Assembly (NCBI GenBank): GCA_030148605.1 | Contig: JASBTD010000055.1 | Span: 58,747-122,746 of the forward strand | DNA length: 64,000 nucleotides | Direction: 5' to 3' | DNA from: Erythrobacter sp. | Lineage (GTDB): Bacteria; Pseudomonadota; Alphaproteobacteria; Sphingomonadales; Sphingomonadaceae | In this document: piece after piece, positions 55,561 to 63,218 of the stretch | Position numbering within the stretch: position 1 is the stretch's first letter | Layout: the number at the start of each line of letters is the position of its first letter | Made by a program: the position numbers and the translations under genes | Notes under the pieces: model-generated | Seen by the model: the letters and a program-made list of their open reading frames with translations, nothing else | Database searches by the model: none | Told to the model about the DNA's origin: nothing

Positions 55561-56973
55561 TCAATCCTCCAGCTCATAGGGCACCACGCCGCGCCGGTAG
55601 AGGTTGACTTCGATCTTCTGGTCGCTCGGCGGATAGGCCCTTTGGTCGCAGTCTGACCTGGGACATATCCTGCACGATACACCAATTGGTGTAGCAGCTG
55701 CCGTCGACGTCACATCGATAGTATCGGCATAAATGAACTCGCTAGCGTGCCGCGCCTCACAGCCCAACGCCACGGCATAACGCCTTGGATTCCTATCGAA
55801 CCGACCAGAAGTCTTAACCAACCCCTTCGCGATTGAAACATAACGCACTCCGTCCGGAGTTTCCGCCAGTTGGACTAGCACCCGGTCGGGAATGGCTGCC
55901 GCTTCGTGCGCGATCCATAGCGGACAGGCTCCACCGAAGCGAGCAAATTGAAAACGCGTCGCGCTATGGCGTTTCGTAATATTGCCCGCCATATCAACCC
56001 TGCAGAAAAATATCGGCAGGCCGCGCGCACCATCTCGTTGTAAGGTCGAGAGCCGGTGACAGGTCTGTTCGAAACTCGTGCGATAAAGCAGCGTCAGTCG
56101 ATCGATATCATGTCGAAACTCTCGCGCTGATCGACGAAAATGCTCGTACGGCATTAGCACGGCACCAGCAGCATAATTTGCAAGCCCAATCGTGAGCAAT
56201 TCACGTGCCGCGTCACTTCTAAGATGAGCAGACTTTGCGATGTCCCGGATTGTATCACCCAATGTCATGGCAGCGACGTGGTAGGCGATCTGGAACCGAA
56301 TACCCGAAGAGGGCTGCCCGGAATCGATGAGCAACCTCTTTTCGACAGCATCGAACCTTCGGAGTTCGTTCGCCGGTTCGACAAGTACCTCAACACCGTG
56401 GGTTTGAAGCAGGTGACGTCGCATTGCCTCACTTGTCAGCAAACCCTCTGCAGCACCGATCGAGCTCGCAAGCGCCTCCGCCGATCGATCCAATTGGTCT
56501 ACATAATTATTTGCAAGGTGGAACCAGTCCCTCACCTCTTCCCATGGCAGGCGCGAACCCGATGGAGTGTCGACCGATATGGCTTCGTCGACCATCTCAA
56601 GCCGCTGGGCAAGTCGGCGAGAAGTTTCGTGAAGCTCCACGAAACGGCGGGCAAAGGCTGGCTGCTGTTCAGCAAGCTTGGCTATTGCATCGGGAGAAAA
56701 CGGTTCACTAAAGGCCGGATCGCCGACCGCCTCTCTCAGTAAGACCGCAAGCTCTTCAGCATCATCAGTTGAAAAGTCCTGCCATTCAACAGGAAAAAGA
56801 TGAGCGACCCGCTCTACCAGCTTGGGTGTTAGCGGCCGGTCATCATGCTCGAGCTGACTGAGATATGAGGGACTTATGCATAGCTGCCGCGCCAATTCGG
56901 CCTGCTTTAGATCTCGATCCTCGCGGATCTTGCGCAGCTGAGCGCCAGCGAAGAGCCTGCGTCGATGTCCCAT
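55561..56973 (-). CDS. Short-chain fatty acyl regulator (ScfR/RamB/PrpR type)
   Basis: A 470-residue regulator. The N-terminal XRE helix-turn-helix (AQLRKIREDRDLKQAELARQL, SPSYLSQLE) is followed by an IrrE-like central part (residues about 150-290) and the ScfR C-terminal domain. The end holds a cysteine cluster (GVSCRICPRSDCDQRAYPP) like the one that binds an Fe-S cluster in mycobacterial PrpR. Such proteins sense propionyl- or acetyl-CoA status. It is divergent from the LuxR-type gene, and three TTTGCAAA sites lie just upstream. The start at 56973 (MGHRRRLF) is preferred since the longer form would read through those sites. Confidence 0.88.
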   Translation of the reverse strand: MGHRRRLFAGAQLRKIREDRDLKQAELARQLCISPSYLSQLEHDDRPLTPKLVERVAHLFPVEWQDFSTDDAEELAVLLREAVGDPAFSEPFSPDAIAKLAEQQPAFARRFVELHETSRRLAQRLEMVDEAISVDTPSGSRLPWEEVRDWFHLANNYVDQLDRSAEALASSIGAAEGLLTSEAMRRHLLQTHGVEVLVEPANELRRFDAVEKRLLIDSGQPSSGIRFQIAYHVAAMTLGDTIRDIAKSAHLRSDAARELLTIGLANYAAGAVLMPYEHFRRSAREFRHDIDRLTLLYRTSFEQTCHRLSTLQRDGARGLPIFFCRVDMAGNITKRHSATRFQFARFGGACPLWIAHEAAAIPDRVLVQLAETPDGVRYVSIAKGLVKTSGRFDRNPRRYAVALGCEARHASEFIYADTIDVTSTAAATPIGVSCRICPRSDCDQRAYPPSDQKIEVNLYRRGVVPYELED

Positions 56974-56986
56974 AGAGAATTCATAC

Positions 56987-57017
56987 TTTGCAAAGTCTAA
57001 CTTTGCAAATTTGCAAA
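56987..57017. promoter_or_regulatory. Three exact TTTGCAAA sites
   Basis: Palindromic TTTGCAAA at 56987-56994, 57002-57009 and 57010-57017; the last two are adjacent. This resembles the AA(A/G)TTTGCAAA-type operator reported for RamB and PrpR. It lies 14-45 bases before the ScfR-type start, consistent with autoregulation; control of the divergent LuxR gene is also possible. Confidence 0.7.
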
Positions 57018-57069
57018 TTAACATTGGACGCTAACACTGAAGCTGGGCATCCAACCTTTGTGAGAGGTG

Positions 57070-57083
57070 GCTCAAATTTGAGC
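57070..57083. promoter_or_regulatory. 14-bp palindrome GCTCAAATTTGAGC before the LuxR gene
   Basis: A perfect palindrome centred about 98 bases before the LuxR-type ATG. It could be an operator of the LuxR protein or of another regulator. Weaker TCAAAC-AG-GTTTGA arms occur at 61913-61926, just upstream of the racemase gene. No experimental support. Confidence 0.5.
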
Positions 57084-57174
57084 TATTCGCCTCTCCACAA
57101 TCAGGTTGGTTCGCAATTTTGGGCAACATGATCTGGAACAGCCTGCATCATACCTTTTCGGAAAGGGACCCATA

Positions 57175-57984
57175 ATGGCTAGCAATGTATTGAAACTGCG
57201 CATCCCGCACGAGAACATCGAACCACTCCCGTTCGTGGATGGTATGGACATTCGTGAAACAGACGATGTGCTCAAAGCGGCCACGGAATTGGATCGGGTC
57301 GCTAAGGATCGTGGAATGCGTGTCATGATGTGGCATGACATCTCCTCGCAAGAACCATTGGTTGATGCCGATAGTCGTTCGATAAATGCTCATGTCTTCG
57401 ATAATGAGACTGAAAATGAGAGCTTGTACGAAGACTATGAGAAGGCGTTGCGTTCGCAGATTTTCCGCGCGTGCAGAGTCGAGACTGAACCGTTTTGGGT
57501 CAACGCTCGCGGTTTTCATACAGACTGGAGAAACCGCCGTCTTGATGAAATAAGTCTCGATGATTTTGAAGAAACTTGTTTAGTCAAAGCGGCGATAGTA
57601 ATTCCGGTACACTTGGCTTTTGGGCAGATAGGGGTAGCCGTATTCGTTAGTCTCGATGAAGGCAAAGATAGTCTTGCAGACGAGTTCACAAAGTTTGGCA
57701 AATTTTTCTCCGACCTAGCCCGCCGGTTCGTCGTTGGTTACACGCGGTGCTCAACGCGCAACCCCTACCTTCCCAACGAGACTTTGCTCACTAAGCGCGA
57801 AATTGAATGCATTCGGTGGGCCGCGTTCGGCAAGACCGATCTTGAGATCGGCATGATCCTAGGCTGTAGCCATGCGACTGTCCGCTACCACATCAAGCGG
57901 ACTTGCGAGAAGCTTAGCGCCGTGAATCGCACGCAATCCGTATTCAAAGCATGCCAGCTCGGATTTGTCGGCGCGGCAAGCTGA
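57175..57984 (+). CDS. LuxR-family transcriptional regulator, solo
   Basis: A 269-residue regulator with a C-terminal LuxR helix-turn-helix (LLTKREIECIRWAAFGKTDLEIGMILGCSHATVRYHIKRTCEKL, about residues 203-246). The N-terminal part is placed like an autoinducer-binding domain, but the tryptophan, tyrosine and Asp-Pro set that contacts acyl-homoserine lactones in TraR/LuxR is not obvious. No luxI-type synthase is in the window. The start at 57175 has GGAAAGGGA upstream. It converges with the Nudix gene of the acyl-CoA operon. Confidence 0.85.
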   Translation: MASNVLKLRIPHENIEPLPFVDGMDIRETDDVLKAATELDRVAKDRGMRVMMWHDISSQEPLVDADSRSINAHVFDNETENESLYEDYEKALRSQIFRACRVETEPFWVNARGFHTDWRNRRLDEISLDDFEETCLVKAAIVIPVHLAFGQIGVAVFVSLDEGKDSLADEFTKFGKFFSDLARRFVVGYTRCSTRNPYLPNETLLTKREIECIRWAAFGKTDLEIGMILGCSHATVRYHIKRTCEKLSAVNRTQSVFKACQLGFVGAAS

Positions 57985-57993
57985 AGCGACACA

Positions 57994-58746
57994 CTATAGT
58001 CGGACTTCGTTGATCCAGCCCTCACTCACGGGGAATCCCGCTTCTTTGGGAATCGACACAAGTATACGACCGTTTTTCCGTTCAGCTGACGGGATTACGC
58101 TAACAACCGGGCGGCTGCGCGCAGCAGCGATTGCTTCATCGACGCAATTCGACTGCGCAAGCAGGTGTAGATTGGCGAGCGTGGAAAAGACGATATCCCG
58201 CTCTCCACACTCTGCCAATTCGATCGCTTTCGTAGGTGCGATCCATTCAGCCGACAGCGTTTCCTCCCCATCACAGCAAAGCCGTTGGTTTTCAGGGGCG
58301 CGCATGATTAGGAACCTTGTACTCCAACGTCGTGGCGATGTCGGTGGTGTTATCCAGTGACCAAAATCAGCTGGCGCGTCGAGATCGATACTAATGCCAA
58401 GTCGATCCAATAGTTCTAAAACCGGGGTTCGTTCAGGCCAATGCTGATCCAGATCGACGACGCCCGAAGTACAGAGGATTCCAGCTTCTTCCCAGCATTC
58501 CCGAAATGCGGCGACACGAAAGGCAACGTCTTTGTCAGCGAGCATGGATCCGCCCTCGCAGCGCTCGCGCCAGTTCTTTGACCAGTCGTCTGGCTCGACC
58601 ACGCCCCCAGGAAAGACCTGCTTGGATGGAAACGAGCCAACTGAGCTACGTTTTACCATCAGAACTTCAAAGGGATCGTCTCGCACCACTAGGACAGTTG
58701 CTGCAAGTCGGGGTTCCCCAGCAGTTCGTTTGGCTTGTCCGCGCAT
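57994..58746 (-). CDS. Nudix hydrolase, NUDT19/acyl-CoA diphosphatase-like
   Basis: A 250-residue Nudix protein. The box is split by an insert of about 28 residues between FPGGVVEPDDW and AAFRECWEEAGIL, the layout seen in the NUDT19-type CoA diphosphatases. It probably cleaves CoA or acyl-CoA, which would regulate CoA pools for the upstream beta-oxidation genes. It is the last gene of the operon and lies seven bases after the hydratase/dehydrogenase stop. Confidence 0.82.
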   Translation of the reverse strand: MRGQAKRTAGEPRLAATVLVVRDDPFEVLMVKRSSVGSFPSKQVFPGGVVEPDDWSKNWRERCEGGSMLADKDVAFRVAAFRECWEEAGILCTSGVVDLDQHWPERTPVLELLDRLGISIDLDAPADFGHWITPPTSPRRWSTRFLIMRAPENQRLCCDGEETLSAEWIAPTKAIELAECGERDIVFSTLANLHLLAQSNCVDEAIAAARSRPVVSVIPSAERKNGRILVSIPKEAGFPVSEGWINEVRL

Positions 58747-58753
58747 AATCACT

Positions 58754-60805
58754 TCAGCTGCGAGTAAAGCTTCCGCCCGAGCCCACCTTTTCGGCCAGCA
58801 ACTTCGCCGGTTCGATACCCATTGCTTGCAATCCATCCATCACTCGCGCAAGGCCCACAGTATCAGCCCAAAACATTGGGCCTCCCGTATAAACCGGCCA
58901 GTTGTAGCCGAGGATACAGGCAACATCGATGTCACTGGCGCGACTGGCAACGCCTTCTTCAAGCACTTTGGCGCCCTCGTTAACAACAGGATAGAGCAGG
59001 CGGGCAACAATGTCTGAAGCTGGCAGCGCGCCCTTGTTCTGGACGCCCTTGAAAGCCGCAAAGTCCGCGATCACCTTGGCGGCGACCGGACTTGGCGTCG
59101 GATTACGCTTCTCGTCATAGTCATAGAATCCGCCGCCCTGCTTCTGGCCAAGCCGCCCCAGCTTGACTAGATCTCCGCGCAGAGTTCGCTCGTTCGATCC
59201 GCGGCCGATGACGTCGAGCCCAACCAGATCAGCCATCGCAAACGGCCCCATGGCAAAACCATAGTCGTATAGTGCCTTATCAATCGCTTGTGGGCTTGGC
59301 CCCTCCAGCACAAGCTGCATGGCCGCGGCACTTCGAGGGCTCATTACACGATTTGCAATGAAGCCTGGCCCGACCTGACTAACTACCGGCACCTTGGCTA
59401 TAGACTTCGCAAGTTTGAGCGCAGTCGCCAAAACTGGTTTCGAAGTCTCGGCTCCTCGAACGATCTCGAGCAGCCGCATCACGTTGGCGGGTGAGAAGAA
59501 ATGCAGGCCAATCACGCTTTCGGGTCGCGATGTGACCGAGGCAATCTCATCGATATTGAGGTATGATGTGTTCGAAGCAAGAATAGCTCCTGCTTTGGCG
59601 ACGCTATCTAGACGTGCGAACACATCTTTTTTGATGCCCATGTCTTCATAGACGGCTTCGATCACTAAATCGGTCTGAGCCATCTCTTCGAACTCAAGCA
59701 CTGGAGTGATCAGCGCCATCCGTTGGTCGACCTCATCGGCACTCAATCGGCCCTTAGCTGCAGAGATCTCATAATTCTTGCGGATGACCCCGATGCCGCG
59801 ATCCAACGCAGCCTGCTCTCGCTCAGCCAGCATCACAGGAATGCCCGCATTGAGGAAATTCATGGCGATGCCACCGCCCATTGTTCCAGCGCCGACGACA
59901 CCGACAGACTTAATAGGAAGCACTTCGGTATCTTTAGGCAAGTCTGGCACCTTGGCGGCTTCGCGCTCGGCAAAAAAGTAGTAGCGCTGGGCAGCGCTTT
60001 CGGTGCTGCTAACCAATTCTTGGAACAATTCGCGCTCACGCGCTAAGCCCGCATCGAAATCCAGCTCAGCGGCCGCCTCTACTGCTTTCACGATATTGAA
60101 CGGTGCCTTGAAGCCACGAAAGCGGCGTGCATTCTTTTTGAGATAGTCGGCATAGATTTCGGGCTTGCCGCGGTACGGTTCGACCTTCTCTTGCCGGTCC
60201 CTCACGCGTGTGAGAGGGCCACCCTTCTTGATCAGGTTAGCCGCAAAAGCGATTGCATCTTCGCGAAGCCGACCCTCCTTTGCAAGCGCGTCGATCATTC
60301 CCAGTTCAACCGCCTTGCGCGCGCCTGTTGGGGTCCCGCCGGTGATCAGATCTAATGCGGCTGGGATGCCGACGATGCGTGGCAGCCTCTGCGTACCCCC
60401 TGCACCAGGCAACAAGCCTAGTGCAACTTCTGGCAAGCCAACCTTCGCGCTGGGAACCGCTATGCGATAGTGACATATCAATGCCAGTTCATAGCCGCCG
60501 CCCAACGCTGTCCCGTGAATCGCCGCGACCACCGGTTTGTCGCCATTCTCGATAATGTCGAATACGTCTTGTAAGCTAGGCCCCCCCATATCCTTGCCAA
60601 ATTCGGAAATGTCCGCTCCAGCGATGAAGGTCCGGCCGGCACAAATAAGGACAATAGCCTTCACCTCGTCGTCTTCCGCGAACTTGCGAAATCCCTCGTC
60701 GAGAGCACGCCTCGTATGGACGCTAAGCGCATTCACAGGTGGATAGTCGATCGTAAGTATTCCTACGCCGTCTCTTACTTCGATAGTACCGACCTGGTTC
60801 ATCAC
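58754..60805 (-). CDS. Bifunctional enoyl-CoA hydratase / 3-hydroxyacyl-CoA dehydrogenase, peroxisome type
   Basis: A 683-residue multifunctional beta-oxidation enzyme. The N-terminal crotonase domain has AGADISEFG (about residue 64) and the oxyanion loop GTALGGGYELAL, with two family glutamates (GYELA and LPEVALGLLPGAGG). The dehydrogenase domain has GVVGAGTMGGGIAMNF (about residue 302), SNTSYLNIDEIA and the catalytic His in GLHFFSPANVM. The C-terminal domain is doubled. The arrangement is that of the peroxisomal L-bifunctional protein. Start at the first of two ATGs. Confidence 0.93.
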   Translation of the reverse strand: MMNQVGTIEVRDGVGILTIDYPPVNALSVHTRRALDEGFRKFAEDDEVKAIVLICAGRTFIAGADISEFGKDMGGPSLQDVFDIIENGDKPVVAAIHGTALGGGYELALICHYRIAVPSAKVGLPEVALGLLPGAGGTQRLPRIVGIPAALDLITGGTPTGARKAVELGMIDALAKEGRLREDAIAFAANLIKKGGPLTRVRDRQEKVEPYRGKPEIYADYLKKNARRFRGFKAPFNIVKAVEAAAELDFDAGLARERELFQELVSSTESAAQRYYFFAEREAAKVPDLPKDTEVLPIKSVGVVGAGTMGGGIAMNFLNAGIPVMLAEREQAALDRGIGVIRKNYEISAAKGRLSADEVDQRMALITPVLEFEEMAQTDLVIEAVYEDMGIKKDVFARLDSVAKAGAILASNTSYLNIDEIASVTSRPESVIGLHFFSPANVMRLLEIVRGAETSKPVLATALKLAKSIAKVPVVSQVGPGFIANRVMSPRSAAAMQLVLEGPSPQAIDKALYDYGFAMGPFAMADLVGLDVIGRGSNERTLRGDLVKLGRLGQKQGGGFYDYDEKRNPTPSPVAAKVIADFAAFKGVQNKGALPASDIVARLLYPVVNEGAKVLEEGVASRASDIDVACILGYNWPVYTGGPMFWADTVGLARVMDGLQAMGIEPAKLLAEKVGSGGSFTRS

Positions 60806-60847
60806 TCATCTCACCTTGTTGAGTCTTTGCATTGGATTAGCGCTTTT

Positions 60848-61906
60848 CTACGCAAGACGAGGCTTGGGCGCGGGCGTAGCGGAGAATCTTGGCCCGGGGG
60901 CGGGCTGGATCAGGCCACCCTCTTCCACAAAGGTACCGCGAGCCACATTGTGAGGATGGAGTGGTGCCTCAGCGAGACTTAGTACCGGCGCGAAACAAAT
61001 ATCAGTGCCATCCATCAACTCGCACCATTCGTCGCGTGATTTGCTCAAGAACAACTTCTCAAAGCGCTTCTTCAATCGTTCCCAGTTGTTCTGGTCCATC
61101 TGATGCGCGAAGTCTGGGTCCCCAGTTAGGCCAGCCTTCTCGAGAAGCAGGGCATAGAACTGCGGCTCAATCGACCCGATCGAAATCCATTTACCATCCG
61201 CCGTCTCGTAAGTGTCGTAGAAATGAGCCCCTGAATCTAGAAGGTTTACGCCACGTTCATCACGCCATTGTCCATTCCCGAAGAACGTGTACGTCATTGC
61301 GGATAGGATCGCCGCGCCGTCCACCATAGCGCAGTCGATGGTCTGCCCAACTCCGGTTGTCCGAGCGTGAAGAATTCCGGCGACGACGCCGAATGCCAGC
61401 ATCATTCCACCACCACCAAAATCGCCAACTGCATTCACCGGGAAAGTCGGCTTCTTGCCTTTTCGACCATAGGTATGCAGGGCCCCTGAGAGCGCAATGT
61501 AGTTAATGTCATGGCCAGCCATTGCCGCCATTGGTCCATCTTGGCCCCAACCAGTCATGCGACCGAATACAAGGCTTGGATTAATTGCCAGCAAGTCTTC
61601 CGGACCAAGTCCGAGCCTCTCCATCACTCCAGGGCGATAGCCTTCGATTAGTGCATCGGCACTCTTCGCCAGCTCCTTTATTTGTTCAATGCTTTCTGGC
61701 TGCTTGAGATCAAGTTCAATCCGCTCACGATTGCGGTTCAGTATATCGCGATTGCCGTTGTCGCCAAACCGGCCTGCGTGCCCTGGACGCTCAATCCGGA
61801 TCACGCGCGCGCCATGGTCAGCTAGCATCATCCCACAGAATGGCCCCGGCCCTAGCCCGGCGAATTCGATTATAGTCACGCCGTCAAGTACACCAGGCAC
61901 TGGCAC
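60848..61906 (-). CDS. Alpha-methylacyl-CoA racemase-like CoA-transferase family III protein
   Basis: A 352-residue CaiB/BaiF-family protein. The pair GHDINYIALSG (His) and VGDFGGGG (Asp) corresponds to the two catalytic acid/base residues of alpha-methylacyl-CoA racemase rather than the aspartyl nucleophile of true CoA transferases. It would convert (2R)- to (2S)-methylacyl-CoA so that methyl-branched chains can be beta-oxidised. It is 42 bases upstream of the bifunctional enzyme in the same operon. Confidence 0.88.
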   Translation of the reverse strand: MPVPGVLDGVTIIEFAGLGPGPFCGMMLADHGARVIRIERPGHAGRFGDNGNRDILNRNRERIELDLKQPESIEQIKELAKSADALIEGYRPGVMERLGLGPEDLLAINPSLVFGRMTGWGQDGPMAAMAGHDINYIALSGALHTYGRKGKKPTFPVNAVGDFGGGGMMLAFGVVAGILHARTTGVGQTIDCAMVDGAAILSAMTYTFFGNGQWRDERGVNLLDSGAHFYDTYETADGKWISIGSIEPQFYALLLEKAGLTGDPDFAHQMDQNNWERLKKRFEKLFLSKSRDEWCELMDGTDICFAPVLSLAEAPLHPHNVARGTFVEEGGLIQPAPGPRFSATPAPKPRLA

Positions 61907-61942
61907 CTCCCCTCAAACAGGTTTGATTGTCAAAGGCAGTCA

Positions 61943-63199
61943 CTATTTTTCGACACGTTCGATGATCACTGCTGGCGCCATTCCACCGGCCGCACACATG
62001 GTGATCAATCCATATCGCCCGCCCGTACGTTCAAGTTCGTCAAGCGCAGTTCCAATGAGGATCGAACCAGTTGCACCGATCGGATGGCCCAATGCCATCG
62101 CACCGCCATTCGGATTGACCTTCGTACGATCGAGATCAAGGTCGCGGATGAACTTTTCGGCAACGACAGCAAACGCCTCGTTGATTTCCCAGACGTCAAT
62201 ATCGTCCTTGCTCAGGCCAGCTTTCTCGAGGACTTTTCTTGCCGCTGGCACTGGAGCGTTGAGCATAAGAGTAGGGTCATCGCCTTGGTTGGCATAGGCC
62301 ACAATGCGGCCACGGGGCTCAAGGTCATGTTTGTCGGCATAATCCTTGTTCGTAATCAGGATTGCAGCGGCTCCGTCGACAACACCGGACGAGTTCCCCG
62401 CGTGGTGCACGCCAGTCCATTCAAGTTCGGGGTATCTGCGCTGAATTTGCTTGCGGAATGTTACACCGCCACCCAAATCAAAGTCAGCAATTGCGTCGAA
62501 GCTGGCGCGCAGCGAGGAGAGCCCCTCCATAGTAGTTTCGGGTCGTGGAAACTCTTCATAGTTGAGCGCAACAGAACCATCAGAATTCCGGACTGTGACT
62601 AGAGACTTGTCAAAACGACCTTCACGAATTGCGCGATTGGCACGCTCCTGACTGACGAGTGCCAGCGCATCAAGCGCCGTTCGATCAATCCCTTCAAGCG
62701 CAGCAATGGCATCGCCGCACACACCCTGGTGGCTCTGAGGATGCAGTGCATCAAGCTCAGGGTTGCCTGACCCCATGCCCAACGGCTTCAATCCTGCATT
62801 AGCTTCCTCGCCCGCAAGCTGTGCAGTATAGCTCATCATCTCCGTGCCACCTGCGATGACACATTCTTCCATCCCCGACATGACTGATGCTGCAGCAAAG
62901 TTGACCGAACTAATGCCCCCACCGCAAAAACGGTCTAACGTTGTACCGGATGCGGAGATGTCATATCCTGCGGCTAAAGCTGCCATCCGGCCAAGGTCCC
63001 CACCCTGCTTACCTTTTTGCGTCGATGTCGACCAAACAATATCATCGATTGTTGAAGTATCGAGATTGTTACGCTCCTTAATCGCCTCCAATACCGTTGC
63101 GGCAAGGTGCTGAGGGTGAAGGTGCGAAAGCGCCCCCTTGCCAGGCTTGCCAATGCCTCGCGGCGTACGGACAGCGTCAATGATATAAGCTTCGGTCAT
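61943..63199 (-). CDS. Acetyl-CoA C-acyltransferase (thiolase)
   Basis: A 418-residue thiolase that closes each beta-oxidation round. The first cysteine is in DRFCGGGISSVNFA (about residue 89). INEAFAVV, GHPIGATGS (His) and the second cysteine in MCAAGGMAPA are in order. The start at 63199 (MTEAYIIDAVRTPRG) is family-typical; an in-frame extension of nine codons is rejected. Same operon as the racemase. Confidence 0.94.
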   Translation of the reverse strand: MTEAYIIDAVRTPRGIGKPGKGALSHLHPQHLAATVLEAIKERNNLDTSTIDDIVWSTSTQKGKQGGDLGRMAALAAGYDISASGTTLDRFCGGGISSVNFAAASVMSGMEECVIAGGTEMMSYTAQLAGEEANAGLKPLGMGSGNPELDALHPQSHQGVCGDAIAALEGIDRTALDALALVSQERANRAIREGRFDKSLVTVRNSDGSVALNYEEFPRPETTMEGLSSLRASFDAIADFDLGGGVTFRKQIQRRYPELEWTGVHHAGNSSGVVDGAAAILITNKDYADKHDLEPRGRIVAYANQGDDPTLMLNAPVPAARKVLEKAGLSKDDIDVWEINEAFAVVAEKFIRDLDLDRTKVNPNGGAMALGHPIGATGSILIGTALDELERTGGRYGLITMCAAGGMAPAVIIERVEK

Positions 63200-63218
63200 T
63201 TCAGTACTCCTTGAGGAA

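Noticed and set aside
57175..57984. Complete quorum-sensing circuit
   Set aside because: No luxI-type synthase nearby and the lactone-contact residues are not evident, so only a solo regulator is called.
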